A stretch of DNA of 64,000 bases from Novosphingobium sp. TH158 (GTDB lineage Bacteria > Pseudomonadota > Alphaproteobacteria > Sphingomonadales > Sphingomonadaceae), in contig NZ_PKRT01000001.1 of assembly GCF_002855555.1 (NCBI RefSeq), forward strand, positions 1,826,001 to 1,890,000. The letters run 5' to 3'. Below the pieces are notes generated by a model that saw only the letters and a program-made list of their open reading frames with translations, searched no databases and was not told where the DNA came from. Made by a program: the position numbers and the translations under genes. Positions within the stretch are counted from its first letter, which is position 1. Each line of letters begins with the position of its first letter. Below are positions 42,446 through 52,006 of the stretch, piece after piece.

Positions 42446-45035
42446 GGCTCTTGCTCACCTGTTCCAGCGTGTCGCGCGACAGCGCGGGAGTGGCGGCGAT
42501 GCGCTCAAGCTCGGCGCGCATCATCGCTGCCCGCCGCTGCTCGATTCGCCGCCAGCGCCCCAGCGGGGCGACAAAGCGCGCCGCCGTCTGCGCGTTCAGC
42601 GGATCGAGCGCGAGGATCAGGTCCGCAATCATGCGATAGCCCTTGCCCGATTCGTCGTGGAAGGCATGGCCGTTCGACGCCAGCGCCATGTACAGCGCCC
42701 GCACGCGGTTGGGGTTGTGCAGCGTGAACTCGGCATGGCCTGCCAGCGCCTCTGCATGGGCAAGCGCATCGCGGTGGAGCGAGCCTGCCTGCAACGAAAA
42801 CCACTTGTCGATGACCAGCGCATTGCCGCGATAGCGGGCGTGGAAATCGGCCAGCCGCTCTTCGCGCAGCGGGGTGTCGAGCGCGCAGAGCGCCATCAGC
42901 GCACCTTGCCGGTCGGTCATGTTGTCGGCGGCGTCGTATTGCGCGGCGGCGCGGCGCGCGGCCTCTTCGGGTGCTCCTGCTGCGAGATAGACCAGGGCCT
43001 GCGTCTTCACCTTGCGCGCGCCCTTGGCCTCGGCATCGAGCGAAAAGGGCACCGACGCAGCACGATCGTGCATCGCTTCGAACCGGCCCTGAAGCTGTCG
43101 GCCGACATGTGCCTTCAGCGCCTCGCGCTCACGCCAGATCGCCACCGGATCGGCAGCGAGCATCTGTTCGGCAAGGTAGGCCTCACCGGGAAGGACCAGC
43201 AGTTCGCCGCGCATCAGGTCATCCAGCGAGGCATCATCGAGCACGGCGGCCATGGCCTGGCAGATCGCCTGTTCGCCGCTCGCCCGCTCCTGCGCCGAAA
43301 GCCCGCCACCCAGCACGCCGACGAGGTGATGCACGACAAGGCTCTGGAGAGCTTCGTAACGGGCGAAGGGATCGTCGTCGTGCGCGGCGAGGAAAACGAG
43401 ATCCTGCGCCGATTGGCCGGCATCGACTGCCACCGGGGCGGAAAAGCCGCGGTTGATGGAGAGCACCGGGCGGCTCGCATGGCTGGGAAATTCGCAGCCC
43501 ATCTCGGCCTTGTCGAGCACCACCAGCTGCTCGCCCGAATGGGCTCCGGTCGCGGGGTCGAACAGGGCCAGCCGCAAGGGGATCGGCACGGGCTGCTTGT
43601 CGGGCTGGCCCGGCGTGGGCGGCACCTGCTGCCTGAGGTGCAGGGTGGCCGTGGTCCCCGAATGCTCCAGCCGCGCGGTGACGCGGGGTGTTCCGGCCTG
43701 CGAATACCACAGGCGGAACTGGCCAAGGTCCAGCCCTGCCCCTTCCTCGATCGCCTTGACGAAATCCTCGCAGGTGGCGGCTTCGCCATCGTGCCGGGCA
43801 AAGTAGAGGTCTGTGCCTTTGCGGAAGCGTTCCGGCCCGGCCATGGTCCGCATCATGCGGATTACCTCCGCGCCCTTGTTATAGACGGTCGCGGTATAGA
43901 AGTTGGAAATCTCCTGGTACGAATCGGGGCGGATCGGGTGCGCCAGCGGGCCCGAATCCTCAGGGAACTGGGCCGCGCGCAGAACCCGCACGTCCTCGAT
44001 CCGCTTGACCGGCTCGGAGCCCATGTCGGCACTGAACAGCTGGTCGCGCAGGACGGTGAAGCCCTCCTTCAGCGAAAGCTGGAACCAGTCGCGGCAGGTG
44101 ACGCGGTTGCCCGACCAGTTGTGGAAGTATTCGTGGCCGATCACCGCCTCGATGCCATCATAATCGGCATCGGTCGCGGTTTCGGGGTCCGCCAGCACGT
44201 AGCGGGTGTTGAACACGTTGAGGCCCTTGTTCTCCATGGCCCCCATGTTGAAATCCGAAACGGCGACGACGTTGTAGAGATCGAGATCGTATTCGCGCCC
44301 GAACACCTCCTCGTCCCACTTCATCGAATTGATCAGGCTGCGCAGCGCGTGGTGCGTGCGGTCCTCGTCCCCGGCGCGCACCCAGATGTTGCAGGTAACT
44401 TTGCGCCCCCCGCAAGTGGTGAAGACATCGCTGGTGGAAACGAGATCGCCGGCAACCAGCGCGAACAGATAGCTCGGCTTGGGCCAGGGATCGTGCCATT
44501 CGGCCCAGTGGCTGCCATCGGCTTCCTGCCCGCTTGCCGCGCAGTTGCCGTTGGACAGCAGTACCGGGAAAAGCTGCCGCTCGCCCGCCATCCGCACGGT
44601 GTAGGTCGAAAGCACGTCGGGACGGTCCGGAAAGAAGGTGATGCGGCGGAAACCCTCTGCCTCGCACTGCGTGCAGAGCATGCCGTTGGAGGCATAGAGG
44701 CCCATCAGCTGCGTATTGGCCAGCGGCGAGATCTCGGTCTCGATGGCAATTTCGTGCGCATCGCCCGGCAGGTCCAGCAGCAGTTCATCGCCTTCCATGC
44801 GCCAGGAATTCGTCGGCGCGCCATCCACGCAGACCGCCTGTGCCATCAGCCCGTCGCCATTGAGACGCAGGGTCCGGTCATCGCCATTGCGGCGGACCGA
44901 CAGGCGCGAGGACACTTTCGTCGTCTCGATCCCGAGCGCGAAGTCGAGCCGCACTTCCGGCACCAGCCATGCCGGGGGGCGATAGTCTTCCCGGCGGATT
45001 ACCGGGGGAGCGGCGGGCGCATTCTGCATATCCAT
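42438..45035 (-). CDS. pepN: Aminopeptidase N (M1 family)
   Basis: 865 residues, normal for the gamma/alpha PepN group. Exopeptidase motif GAMENKGLN, zinc site HEYFHNWSGNRVTCRDWFQLSLKE (H-E-x2-H-x18-E) near residues 285-310, and the catalytic Tyr in the following region are all intact. The C-terminal helical ERAP1-like domain is complete. It removes N-terminal residues from peptides in the cytoplasm. An ATG at 45029 is an equally good start; a further in-frame codon at 45062 is less likely. Divergent from the epimerase gene. Confidence 0.96.
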   Translation of the reverse strand: MDMQNAPAAPPVIRREDYRPPAWLVPEVRLDFALGIETTKVSSRLSVRRNGDDRTLRLNGDGLMAQAVCVDGAPTNSWRMEGDELLLDLPGDAHEIAIETEISPLANTQLMGLYASNGMLCTQCEAEGFRRITFFPDRPDVLSTYTVRMAGERQLFPVLLSNGNCAASGQEADGSHWAEWHDPWPKPSYLFALVAGDLVSTSDVFTTCGGRKVTCNIWVRAGDEDRTHHALRSLINSMKWDEEVFGREYDLDLYNVVAVSDFNMGAMENKGLNVFNTRYVLADPETATDADYDGIEAVIGHEYFHNWSGNRVTCRDWFQLSLKEGFTVLRDQLFSADMGSEPVKRIEDVRVLRAAQFPEDSGPLAHPIRPDSYQEISNFYTATVYNKGAEVIRMMRTMAGPERFRKGTDLYFARHDGEAATCEDFVKAIEEGAGLDLGQFRLWYSQAGTPRVTARLEHSGTTATLHLRQQVPPTPGQPDKQPVPIPLRLALFDPATGAHSGEQLVVLDKAEMGCEFPSHASRPVLSINRGFSAPVAVDAGQSAQDLVFLAAHDDDPFARYEALQSLVVHHLVGVLGGGLSAQERASGEQAICQAMAAVLDDASLDDLMRGELLVLPGEAYLAEQMLAADPVAIWREREALKAHVGRQLQGRFEAMHDRAASVPFSLDAEAKGARKVKTQALVYLAAGAPEEAARRAAAQYDAADNMTDRQGALMALCALDTPLREERLADFHARYRGNALVIDKWFSLQAGSLHRDALAHAEALAGHAEFTLHNPNRVRALYMALASNGHAFHDESGKGYRMIADLILALDPLNAQTAARFVAPLGRWRRIEQRRAAMMRAELERIAATPALSRDTLEQVSKSLG

Positions 45036-45099
45036 GGGTCCCGGTGTAACCCCATTTGCCAAGGCGCGTCACCCGGCTATTCGACGGATTGTGTCACGC

Positions 45100-45879
45100 A
45101 TGTTCATCTTCGGCCTTGGCTATAGCGCCGCCGTCATCGCCCGCCTGCTGGAAAGGCGCGGCTGGGAAGTGGTCTCTACCGGACGCAGCGGAACCCTGTC
45201 CTTCGACGACGAAGGTTCGGTGCGGCTGGCCCTTGCCGATTCGAGCCATGTCCTCAGCTCCGTCCCACCCGGTGGCGAGGGCGATGATCCGGTACTGGCG
45301 CGCTATAGCGGGGCGCTGGGCGGAAAGTGGCTGGGCTATCTCTCCTCGACCGGGGTCTATGGCGATACCGGCGGGGCCTGGGTGGACGAGACTGCACCCA
45401 CCGGCACCGGCCGCCGCACGGCGCGGGCGGACTGCGACGGCGAATGGCTGGCTCGCGGCGCGCGGGTGTTCCGCCTGCCGGGGATCTATGGCCCTGGTCG
45501 TTCGGCGATCGACCGGGTGCGCGAGGGCCGGGCGAACCGCATCGACGTGCCGGGACAGGTGTTCAGCCGCGTCCATGTCGACGACATCGCCGAGGGCTTC
45601 GTCGCGGCGCTCGATGCGCCGGCCGGGGCCTATAACCTCGGCGACGATTATCCGTGCAGCCAGAACGCAGTGATCGAAGAGGCCTGCCGGCTGCTCGGGC
45701 TTGCGCCCCCGCCGCTGCTGACGCTGGAGCAGGCGAACCTCTCTCCCATGGCCCGGGCCTTCTATGCCGAGAACCGGCGCGTCGCGAACGGCAAGGCAAA
45801 GCGCGTGCTGGGCTGGAGCCCGCGCTTTCCGACCTATCGCGAGGGGCTGGCGGACTGCCTTGCGGCCGCGCGCCAGTAA
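45100..45879 (+). CDS. NAD-dependent epimerase/dehydratase-like protein (YeeZ family)
   Basis: 259 residues. An atypical extended SDR: the cofactor loop is FGLGYSAAVIARLLERRGW (GxGxxxxxxA), followed by TGRSG. A YeeZ-type active-site region is LSSTGVYGDTGGAWVDE, with VYG replacing YxxxK, so catalysis is uncertain. The rest (FSRVHVDDIAEGFVAAL) matches the epimerase family. ATG 45100 starts the nucleotide-binding strand directly. Substrate unknown. Convergent with the TonB-C-like gene. Confidence 0.85.
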   Translation: MFIFGLGYSAAVIARLLERRGWEVVSTGRSGTLSFDDEGSVRLALADSSHVLSSVPPGGEGDDPVLARYSGALGGKWLGYLSSTGVYGDTGGAWVDETAPTGTGRRTARADCDGEWLARGARVFRLPGIYGPGRSAIDRVREGRANRIDVPGQVFSRVHVDDIAEGFVAALDAPAGAYNLGDDYPCSQNAVIEEACRLLGLAPPPLLTLEQANLSPMARAFYAENRRVANGKAKRVLGWSPRFPTYREGLADCLAAARQ

Positions 45880-45889
45880 CCCTTTCCGG

Positions 45890-47116
45890 TCAATAACCGG
45901 GCAGGGTCAGCGTGCCTTTTGACCAATCGACGCGCAGGTCCATCCCGCTTGCCACCGGGCGGCCGAAGCCGTCCTTGCCCGCCGTGAAGGCGGCCTGCCG
46001 TGCCAGTTTGCAGGCGGCCGCATCGAGGGCATCGTCTTCGCCCACCCCAAGGATCATGCACGAGACCGGCTTGCCCTGCGGGTCGAGCAGGACCCGGACC
46101 CGCACCGGCCATTTGGACGGTGAAGCCGGGCGTTGCTCCGGTGGCACGATGATCGGCGATACCAGGCTGGGGAGAGTTTCCGGGGAGGCAAGCTGGACCC
46201 TGGCCTTTTCTCCCTGCCAGTTCACCTCAACCGGCAGGCCGCGCAAAGGCCAGCGCCGCGGCGCAGTCTGCACCGAAAGCAGGCCTGCGCAGGTGGCATC
46301 GTCAAGCCGCTTGTCGCCGGAAGACACGCGCAGATCGCAGCGAACAGCCTGTCCGGTGTTGGCGATGTCGATCACAGCACCTGTCACGGCCTTCTTCGGC
46401 AGGCCCTTCCGGTCAGCCAGGAAGTTCTTGAACTTCGGCGGCGTCAGGCTGATCGGCGCATCCAGCGAATAGGCCGGCGGCCACGCATCCCGGCGGCTGT
46501 ATGGCGCGGGCCCGAGGAACCGGCTTGGCGGCGGCGGAGCCGGCGGTGCGAGCATGTCGTAGCGCTGCCGCATGTAATAGACCGCGACCGCGACGGGCGC
46601 TTCGATCCGCCTGCCCTCCGCATCGATAGCCGGCCTGAACTTGCGGTTGGCCTTGACCAGAGCGCAGGCCGCCTCCCCAAGGTTCTGGTCGGCCGGAAGC
46701 TCGGCGCGCTTTCCCTGGGCATATTCGAACGCATCGACCCGCGCACCCCGGCAGGAAACGATGGCCCCGTCCGGCGCGATGACGAGATCGACCGTCACTT
46801 CGGCCTGGCGCGTCTCCGAGCCGGCGCGCAGCCATTGCGGGAACGGCACATTGACCAGCGGCGGTCCACCCCGGTCGATCAGGCTCGGGCGGCGAATCAT
46901 GGTTGCCGTTGCCGGGTGATCGCCCTGGGGCTCGCGCCAGCTGTTGTAGATCGTCACCCGCTCCTGCAGCGGCGGCTCGGCGCAGGCGGGCGGCTTTGGC
47001 CCCCATGCCTGGCAAACAGGTAGCGACTTTGCCGGTTCGATTCCGGCGGGCTGAGCAGCCGTGGCGGCTACGGGCGCTGCGGCCAGAACGAACAGATAGG
47101 CGATTGGCGTAATCAT
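45890..47116 (-). CDS. Secreted protein with three TonB C-terminal-like repeats
   Basis: 408 residues. The signal peptide ends near ATAAQP (residue 22), with no further membrane segment. Three repeats are visible: about residues 90-190 (VTVDLVIAPDGAIVSCRG, later CALVKANRKFRPA), 225-305 (VIDIANTGQAVRCDLRVSSG, then CAGLLSV) and 320-400 (VRVLLDPQGKPVSCMILGV, then CKLARQAAF). Each pairs 'x.i...G.v..C.v..s' with a second Cys, the outline of the TonB C-terminal domain with a disulfide. A true TonB would have a Pro-rich cytoplasmic-membrane anchor; here the three domains are tandem and free. Role unknown: it might bind TonB boxes or act as a decoy or adaptor. Confidence 0.68.
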   Translation of the reverse strand: MITPIAYLFVLAAAPVAATAAQPAGIEPAKSLPVCQAWGPKPPACAEPPLQERVTIYNSWREPQGDHPATATMIRRPSLIDRGGPPLVNVPFPQWLRAGSETRQAEVTVDLVIAPDGAIVSCRGARVDAFEYAQGKRAELPADQNLGEAACALVKANRKFRPAIDAEGRRIEAPVAVAVYYMRQRYDMLAPPAPPPPSRFLGPAPYSRRDAWPPAYSLDAPISLTPPKFKNFLADRKGLPKKAVTGAVIDIANTGQAVRCDLRVSSGDKRLDDATCAGLLSVQTAPRRWPLRGLPVEVNWQGEKARVQLASPETLPSLVSPIIVPPEQRPASPSKWPVRVRVLLDPQGKPVSCMILGVGEDDALDAAACKLARQAAFTAGKDGFGRPVASGMDLRVDWSKGTLTLPGY

Positions 47117-47147
47117 GGTGCGACCCACTCCCCCGGTTCGCCGCGTC

Positions 47148-48053
47148 CTATTTGCGGCCCCACAAAGCTATGACCAGCCCGGCCAGCGCAAGCATGCACC
47201 CTGCCACGGCGAGCCCCGTCCAGCGATAGCCTTCGAGCACGGTTGAGAGGAACATGGCAAGCACGACGACCAGCACGCCGTTATAGGCCGCGCGCCCTGC
47301 CCCCAGGTTGCGCACCAGCCCGAAATAGAGCGGGAAGGTAACGACCGATCCCGCCAGCGCGAGATAGGCTGTGCCTGCCCAGAAGCCCAGGCTGGACGGG
47401 ATCACCGGCGGCCCGGCCGTGACCAGGGCGAAGACCACGTCGATCGCCACGCCCCATGCCATGGACCAGGCCAGCAGGCTCGCCATCGGCAGCGAACGGC
47501 CGGTATCGTTTGCCTGAACGACATTGGCGACGGCCGCCGCGATCATCCCGCCAAAAGCCAGCGCCACGCCCAGCCAGACGTTGCCGCCGATTCCGCCAGT
47601 CTGCGCCTCGTTGACGAAAAGCAGGGCGATGCCGGCGATGGCAACCAGGCTGCCAAGGGCGAATTGCCGGGTGATTCGCTGGCCCAGCCACAACCAGCCC
47701 AGCAGCATGTTGGGCACGAACAGCAGCGAGAGCATGACCGCGACGATGCCCGAAGTCAGGTGCCGTTCCGATTCGTACACGAACATGTAATTGCCGCAGA
47801 ACTGGGTCAGCCCCACCAGCATGGCGAGCCGCTGGCCCTTTGCCCCGATCCGCAGGCTCTTGCCGGTGGCGAGCGCAAGGATGGCCATGGCAGGGGCGGC
47901 GATCACAAAGCGCCAGACAACCGCCCAGGCCGCCGGAACGCCATCGATCTGCCCGGTGATCACCCACCAGGTCGATCCCCAGATCAGGGCGACGAGCAGG
48001 AAGGGCCCGGCAATCCGCGGGTTGAGGAACGATGCCTCTGCCGGCGCGCTCAT
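47148..48053 (-). CDS. EamA/DMT superfamily transporter
   Basis: 301 residues with ten hydrophobic segments in two EamA halves (first near GPFLLVALIWGSTWWVITGQ; second near GVALAFGGMIAAAVANVVQA). It probably exports a metabolite. ATG 48053 overlaps the threonine aldolase stop as ATGA, so the two are translationally coupled. Coupling of an amino-acid-type exporter with an aldolase making glycine is plausible but unproved. Confidence 0.88.
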   Translation of the reverse strand: MSAPAEASFLNPRIAGPFLLVALIWGSTWWVITGQIDGVPAAWAVVWRFVIAAPAMAILALATGKSLRIGAKGQRLAMLVGLTQFCGNYMFVYESERHLTSGIVAVMLSLLFVPNMLLGWLWLGQRITRQFALGSLVAIAGIALLFVNEAQTGGIGGNVWLGVALAFGGMIAAAVANVVQANDTGRSLPMASLLAWSMAWGVAIDVVFALVTAGPPVIPSSLGFWAGTAYLALAGSVVTFPLYFGLVRNLGAGRAAYNGVLVVVLAMFLSTVLEGYRWTGLAVAGCMLALAGLVIALWGRK

Positions 48054-49057
48054 AGCGCAGCCACGGCGCGGGCCAGTGCCGAGACATGCGCCGCGTCGCT
48101 GGACCACGAGGTGACGAGCCGGGCGGCATCATCCCCCCAGTCATAGAAGGAAAAGCCCTGCGCGCGCAGCGCCTCGCGCTCGGCAGCGGTCATCCGCACG
48201 AACAGCTCGTTGGCCTCCACCGGATGGAGCAGGCGGCCGGCACAGGCAGCGCCCAGTTCCTGCGCCGCGGCATTGGCGGCGCGGGCGTTATCCAGCCACA
48301 GCCCGTCCTCCACCATGGCGACAATCTGTGCTGCCAGGAAACGCCCCTTGGATTGCAGGTGCCCCGCGCGCTTGCGGCGGTAGCGCACTACGTCGGCCAG
48401 CCCGTCCTCGAAAAAGACGATCGCTTCTGCGCCCATGCCGCCGTTCTTCACGAAGCCGAACGACAGGGCATGGACCGCGCCGGATCCGCAGGCCTCATCC
48501 GGGGTGCAGCCAAGGAAGGATACGGCATTGGCGAATCGCGCGCCGTCCATGTGCAGGCGAAGGCCGCGCTCGTGCGCAAACCGGCCGATCGCGGCGACCT
48601 CTGCCGGGCGATAGGCGCAGCCATACTCGCTCGCCTGGGTGATGGAGATCGCGTGCGGCTGGACCTGGTGCACGTCGTTGCGGATCGGATCGATCACAGC
48701 GGCAATCGCCGAAGGCGTCAGCTTTGCGCCTTCCCCTTCGGCCAGCATCAGCTTGGCCCCGTGCAGGTAGAAGCCGGGTGCGCCGGCCTCGTCCATCTCG
48801 ATATGCGCTTCGCGGTGGCAGACCACCCCGCCGTGCGGCGGCACCATCGGCGCCAGTGCCAGGCAATTGGCCGAAGTACCGGTTGCCGTCCACAGCACGG
48901 TGCAGGGACGGCCGAACAGGTCCGCAAACAGGCTGTCCAGCCGTCGGCTCAAGGCATCGCCGTCATAGGGCGAATCGGGGGCATCGGCGGCCTGCATGGC
49001 GGCCCAGACCTTCGGGTGGACCCGCGCGGCATTGTCGGACATGAATTGCATTGCCAT
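48050..49057 (-). CDS. Low-specificity L-threonine aldolase (PLP-dependent)
   Basis: 335 residues. The fold-type I PLP pattern of threonine aldolases is present: GTSANCLAL near 60, an EYG substrate block (EYGCAYRPAE), D171 of HMDGARFANA contacting the cofactor pyridine nitrogen, and K204 in SFGFVKNGGMG forming the internal aldimine. It cleaves L-threonine or L-allo-threonine to glycine and acetaldehyde. Alternative ATGs at 49051 and 49042 exist and none has a strong ribosome site. It is followed directly by the EamA exporter. Confidence 0.9.
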   Translation of the reverse strand: MAMQFMSDNAARVHPKVWAAMQAADAPDSPYDGDALSRRLDSLFADLFGRPCTVLWTATGTSANCLALAPMVPPHGGVVCHREAHIEMDEAGAPGFYLHGAKLMLAEGEGAKLTPSAIAAVIDPIRNDVHQVQPHAISITQASEYGCAYRPAEVAAIGRFAHERGLRLHMDGARFANAVSFLGCTPDEACGSGAVHALSFGFVKNGGMGAEAIVFFEDGLADVVRYRRKRAGHLQSKGRFLAAQIVAMVEDGLWLDNARAANAAAQELGAACAGRLLHPVEANELFVRMTAAEREALRAQGFSFYDWGDDAARLVTSWSSDAAHVSALARAVAAL

Positions 49058-49103
49058 ATCGGCTTTGCCGATGACTCACCCAAGGTCAAGGAGAGCAGAG
49101 CGA

Positions 49104-49394
49104 ATGGAAGGCCTCACCATTACCCGCCACGGCAGCGCGTCAGCCGGGGAATACCACGCCCACGTCGAGGGCAGCGACAAGATCGGCCGGCTTACCTGGG
49201 TGCAGAAAGACAACGTCCGCGCCGCGGAACACACGCTGGTGCCACCTGAACTTGGCGGACGGGGAATCGCCGCGCGGCTGGTCGACGCCCTGGTCGCAGA
49301 CGCGCGCGAACATGGCTTCAAGGTGAAGCCGGTGTGCAGCTATGTCGTGAAGGCCTTCGAAAAGCACCCCGAATGGGCGGAACTGAAGGCCTGA
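49104..49394 (+). CDS. GNAT_3/NATD1-like N-acetyltransferase
   Basis: 96 residues from ATG 49104 with AAGGAGAG upstream. This is the small, half-sized GNAT fold of the YidJ/NATD1 family: LTWVQKDNVRAAEHTLVPPE, LGGRGIAARLVDALV (the acetyl-CoA P-loop-like GGRGIA) and ending VCSYVVKAFEKHPEWAEL. Substrate unknown. Divergent from the threonine aldolase, followed by tRNA-Thr on the other strand. Confidence 0.88.
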   Translation: MEGLTITRHGSASAGEYHAHVEGSDKIGRLTWVQKDNVRAAEHTLVPPELGGRGIAARLVDALVADAREHGFKVKPVCSYVVKAFEKHPEWAELKA

Positions 49395-49401
49395 GAAGAA
49401 A

Positions 49402-49476
<75 letters not shown>

Positions 49477-49589
49477 CAACCATTTCGTCCGTCCGGCAGT
49501 CCGGACAGGCGGGCGCTATTGTCCGCGCGGCGGGCGAATGTCAAGGACGGCTTGAGCCTTACTGAAAATCACCGCAATAGGATGGGCCG

Positions 49590-49733
49590 ATGGCCAAGGA
49601 AGAACCCGCCTTGACGCGCGAGGAAAGGCTTGCCGCCCAGCTGCGCGAAAACCTGAAGCGGCGAAAGGCGCAGGCACGCGCCCTGGCGCAGGGCGACGAG
49701 CCACCCCTTCCCAAACAGGCCCCCAGGCGCTAG
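49590..49733 (+). CDS. Small basic conserved-type protein upstream of gpmA
   Basis: 47 residues beginning [20 protein letters not shown] and ending PLPKQAPRR. It is amphipathic, highly charged (many R/K/E), predicted to be one long helix, with no membrane segment. A modest GGATGGG precedes the ATG. It lies 40 bases before gpmA in the same direction. Similar short 'LAAQLRANL.RRKAQAR' proteins occur in other sphingomonads, to my recollection. Function unknown. Confidence 0.6.
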   Translation: MAKEEPALTREERLAAQLRENLKRRKAQARALAQGDEPPLPKQAPRR

Positions 49734-49773
49734 GGGCCAGCCTCCTTTCGCTAGAGGGAACGAAGGAATACCC

Positions 49774-50460
49774 GTGCCCAAGCTGATCCTTGTCCGCCAC
49801 GGCCAGAGCCAGTGGAATCTCGAAAACCGCTTCACAGGCTGGTGGGATGTCGATCTCACCGAAAAGGGTGAGGCCGAAGCCCGCGCTGCCGGCGCGCTGC
49901 TGGCCGAAAAGGGCCTGCTGCCGACCGTGGCCTTCACCTCGTTCCAGACGCGCGCGATCAAGACGCTGCACTTTGCCCTAGAGGCGGCCGGTCGCCTCTG
50001 GATTCCCGAGACCAAGGACTGGCGCCTGAACGAACGGCACTATGGCGGCCTCACCGGGCTCGACAAGGCGGAAACCGCAGCAAAGCACGGCGATGACCAG
50101 GTGAAGATCTGGCGCCGTTCCTTCGATATTCCGCCGCCGGTGCTCGAAGCCGGCAGCGAGTTCGACCTGGGCAAGGATCCCCGCTACGCCGGGATTCCCA
50201 TCCCCTCGACCGAGAGCCTGAAGGACACGATCGCCCGCGTCCTGCCCTATTACGAGGCCAACATCGCCCCGGCCCTGCGCGCTGGCGAGACAGTGCTGAT
50301 CGCGGCTCACGGCAATTCGTTGCGGGCGCTGGTGAAGCACCTGTCGGGCATTTCCGATGACGAGATCACCGGCCTGGAGATCCCGACCGGCCAGCCGATC
50401 GTTTACGAGCTGGACGCCGATCTCAAGGCGACCGACCGCTATTACCTCTCGGAGCGCTGA
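49774..50460 (+). CDS. gpmA: 2,3-bisphosphoglycerate-dependent phosphoglycerate mutase
   Basis: 228 residues from a GTG start with GAAGGAAT upstream. The phosphohistidine motif [10 protein letters not shown] is at about residues 7-16, the second catalytic His is in [17 protein letters not shown] near 180, and [18 protein letters not shown] is diagnostic of the dPGM family. It interconverts 3- and 2-phosphoglycerate. It is the first large gene of a plus-strand housekeeping run; purE starts 4 bases after its stop. Confidence 0.96.
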   Translation: MPKLILVRHGQSQWNLENRFTGWWDVDLTEKGEAEARAAGALLAEKGLLPTVAFTSFQTRAIKTLHFALEAAGRLWIPETKDWRLNERHYGGLTGLDKAETAAKHGDDQVKIWRRSFDIPPPVLEAGSEFDLGKDPRYAGIPIPSTESLKDTIARVLPYYEANIAPALRAGETVLIAAHGNSLRALVKHLSGISDDEITGLEIPTGQPIVYELDADLKATDRYYLSER

Positions 50461-50463
50461 GCG

Positions 50464-50943
50464 ATGACCGCGCCCGTCGCCATCGTCATGGGCAGCCAGT
50501 CGGACTGGGCGACGATGAAGTGCGCCGCCGATGCGCTCGACAAGCTAGGCGTGCCGCATGACGTGAGAATCGTCTCCGCCCACCGCACGCCCGATCGCCT
50601 TGTGGCTTTCGCCAAGGGGGCAGAGGCAGAGGGTTTCAAGATAATCATCGCCGGAGCGGGGGGCGCTGCTCACCTGCCGGGAATGGTCGCCTCGATGACT
50701 CACCTGCCCGTGCTGGGCGTGCCGGTGCAGAGCCGGGCGCTCTCGGGCCAGGACAGCCTGCTTTCGATCGTCCAGATGCCCGCCGGCATTCCCGTCGGCA
50801 CGCTGGCCATCGGTGAAGCGGGCGCAACCAATGCCGGCCTGCTGGCAGCATCGATCCTTGCCACGAACGACCCTGCATTGAGCGAACGGCTGAAGGCCTT
50901 CCGCGCCGCGCAGAGCGAAAGCGTGGCGGAAAGGCCGTCCTGA
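50464..50943 (+). CDS. purE: N5-carboxyaminoimidazole ribonucleotide mutase
   Basis: 159 residues. Class I PurE motifs GSQSDW (residues 10-15), SAHRTPDRL (catalytic His in AHRTP) and [14 protein letters not shown] are intact. It rearranges N5-CAIR to CAIR in purine synthesis and works with PurK, encoded 5 bases downstream. Located 3 bases after gpmA. Confidence 0.97.
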   Translation: MTAPVAIVMGSQSDWATMKCAADALDKLGVPHDVRIVSAHRTPDRLVAFAKGAEAEGFKIIIAGAGGAAHLPGMVASMTHLPVLGVPVQSRALSGQDSLLSIVQMPAGIPVGTLAIGEAGATNAGLLAASILATNDPALSERLKAFRAAQSESVAERPS

Positions 50944-50947
50944 AGCC

Positions 50948-52006
50948 ATGATCCCGCCGGGCGAGACAATCGGTATCCTCGGCGGCGGCCAGCTTGGCCG
51001 GATGATCGCCATGGCCGCGGCACAGCTGGGCTATCGCTGCCACACCTACGCGCCTGAGCCCGATTCGATCGCGGCCGATGTCTGCGGCGCCTTCACCTGT
51101 GCCAACTGGGACGATGCCGAGGCCATGGCCAGCTTCGCCGCCGATTGCGCCGTGGTGACCTACGAGTTCGAGAACGTGCCTGTCGCCCCGCTGGCGGGAA
51201 TCGCGCCGGTGCCGGTGCTCGCCCATCCCCGCGCGCTGGAAGTGGCGCAGGACCGGCTGGCGGAGAAGGTCTTTGTTTCGGGCCTCGGCGGCCGCCCCGC
51301 GCCCTTCGCCAAGGTCGATAACGATGCCGATCTTGCCGCCGCCATCGCGCGGATCGGCACCCCCGGCATCCTCAAGACCCGCCGCGACGGTTATGACGGC
51401 AAGGGCCAGTGGCGGATCATGCAGCCCGGCGATGTCGATGGACTCGACCTGCCGACCACGCCGCTGATCTACGAGGGCTTCGTCGATTTCCGCGCTGAAT
51501 TCTCGGTGCTGCTGTGCCGTGGCCAGGATGGCGACATCCGCTTCTGGGATACGCCGGAAAACGTCCACAAGGGCGGCATCCTTTCCACCTCCACGGTGCC
51601 CGGTTCGGCACTGGTCCAGGGCGAAGTGGCCGAGGCGCGCGCACTTGCGGCCAAGGTGGCCGAGGCGCTGGACTATGTCGGCGTCCTCACCCTTGAATTC
51701 TTCGCCACCGAAGATGGCCCGGTGTTCAACGAAATGGCGCCGCGCGTCCACAATTCGGGCCACTGGACCATCGAGGGCGCGATCACCAGCCAGTTCGAGA
51801 ACCACGTCCGCGCCATCTGCGGCCTGCCACTGGGCGATACCTCGCTGGCGGCCAGGGGCGTGGTGATGAACAACCTGATCGGCGATGATGCGCATGACTG
51901 GGCGCAGATCCTGTCCGATCCGGCCAACCACCTTCACCTTTATGGCAAGGCGGCAGCGCGCCCCGGTCGCAAGATGGGCCACGTCACCCGCCTTATCCTG
52001 GAATGA
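50948..52006 (+). CDS. purK: N5-carboxyaminoimidazole ribonucleotide synthase
   Basis: 352 residues, an ATP-grasp enzyme. It opens with IGILGGGQLGRMIAMAAAQL, has KTRRDGYDGKGQW in the ATP-binding domain, and the metal-binding ELSV/EFFA...FNEMAPRVHNSGHWTIEG block near residues 245-275. It carboxylates AIR using ATP and bicarbonate. It overlaps the folA start by 4 bases (ATGA). Confidence 0.97.
   Translation: MIPPGETIGILGGGQLGRMIAMAAAQLGYRCHTYAPEPDSIAADVCGAFTCANWDDAEAMASFAADCAVVTYEFENVPVAPLAGIAPVPVLAHPRALEVAQDRLAEKVFVSGLGGRPAPFAKVDNDADLAAAIARIGTPGILKTRRDGYDGKGQWRIMQPGDVDGLDLPTTPLIYEGFVDFRAEFSVLLCRGQDGDIRFWDTPENVHKGGILSTSTVPGSALVQGEVAEARALAAKVAEALDYVGVLTLEFFATEDGPVFNEMAPRVHNSGHWTIEGAITSQFENHVRAICGLPLGDTSLAARGVVMNNLIGDDAHDWAQILSDPANHLHLYGKAAARPGRKMGHVTRLILE

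Noticed and set aside
42366..45125. A 919-codon plus-strand frame opposite pepN
   Set aside because: Shadow of pepN, whose HEYFH zinc site and GAMEN motif are intact on the other strand.
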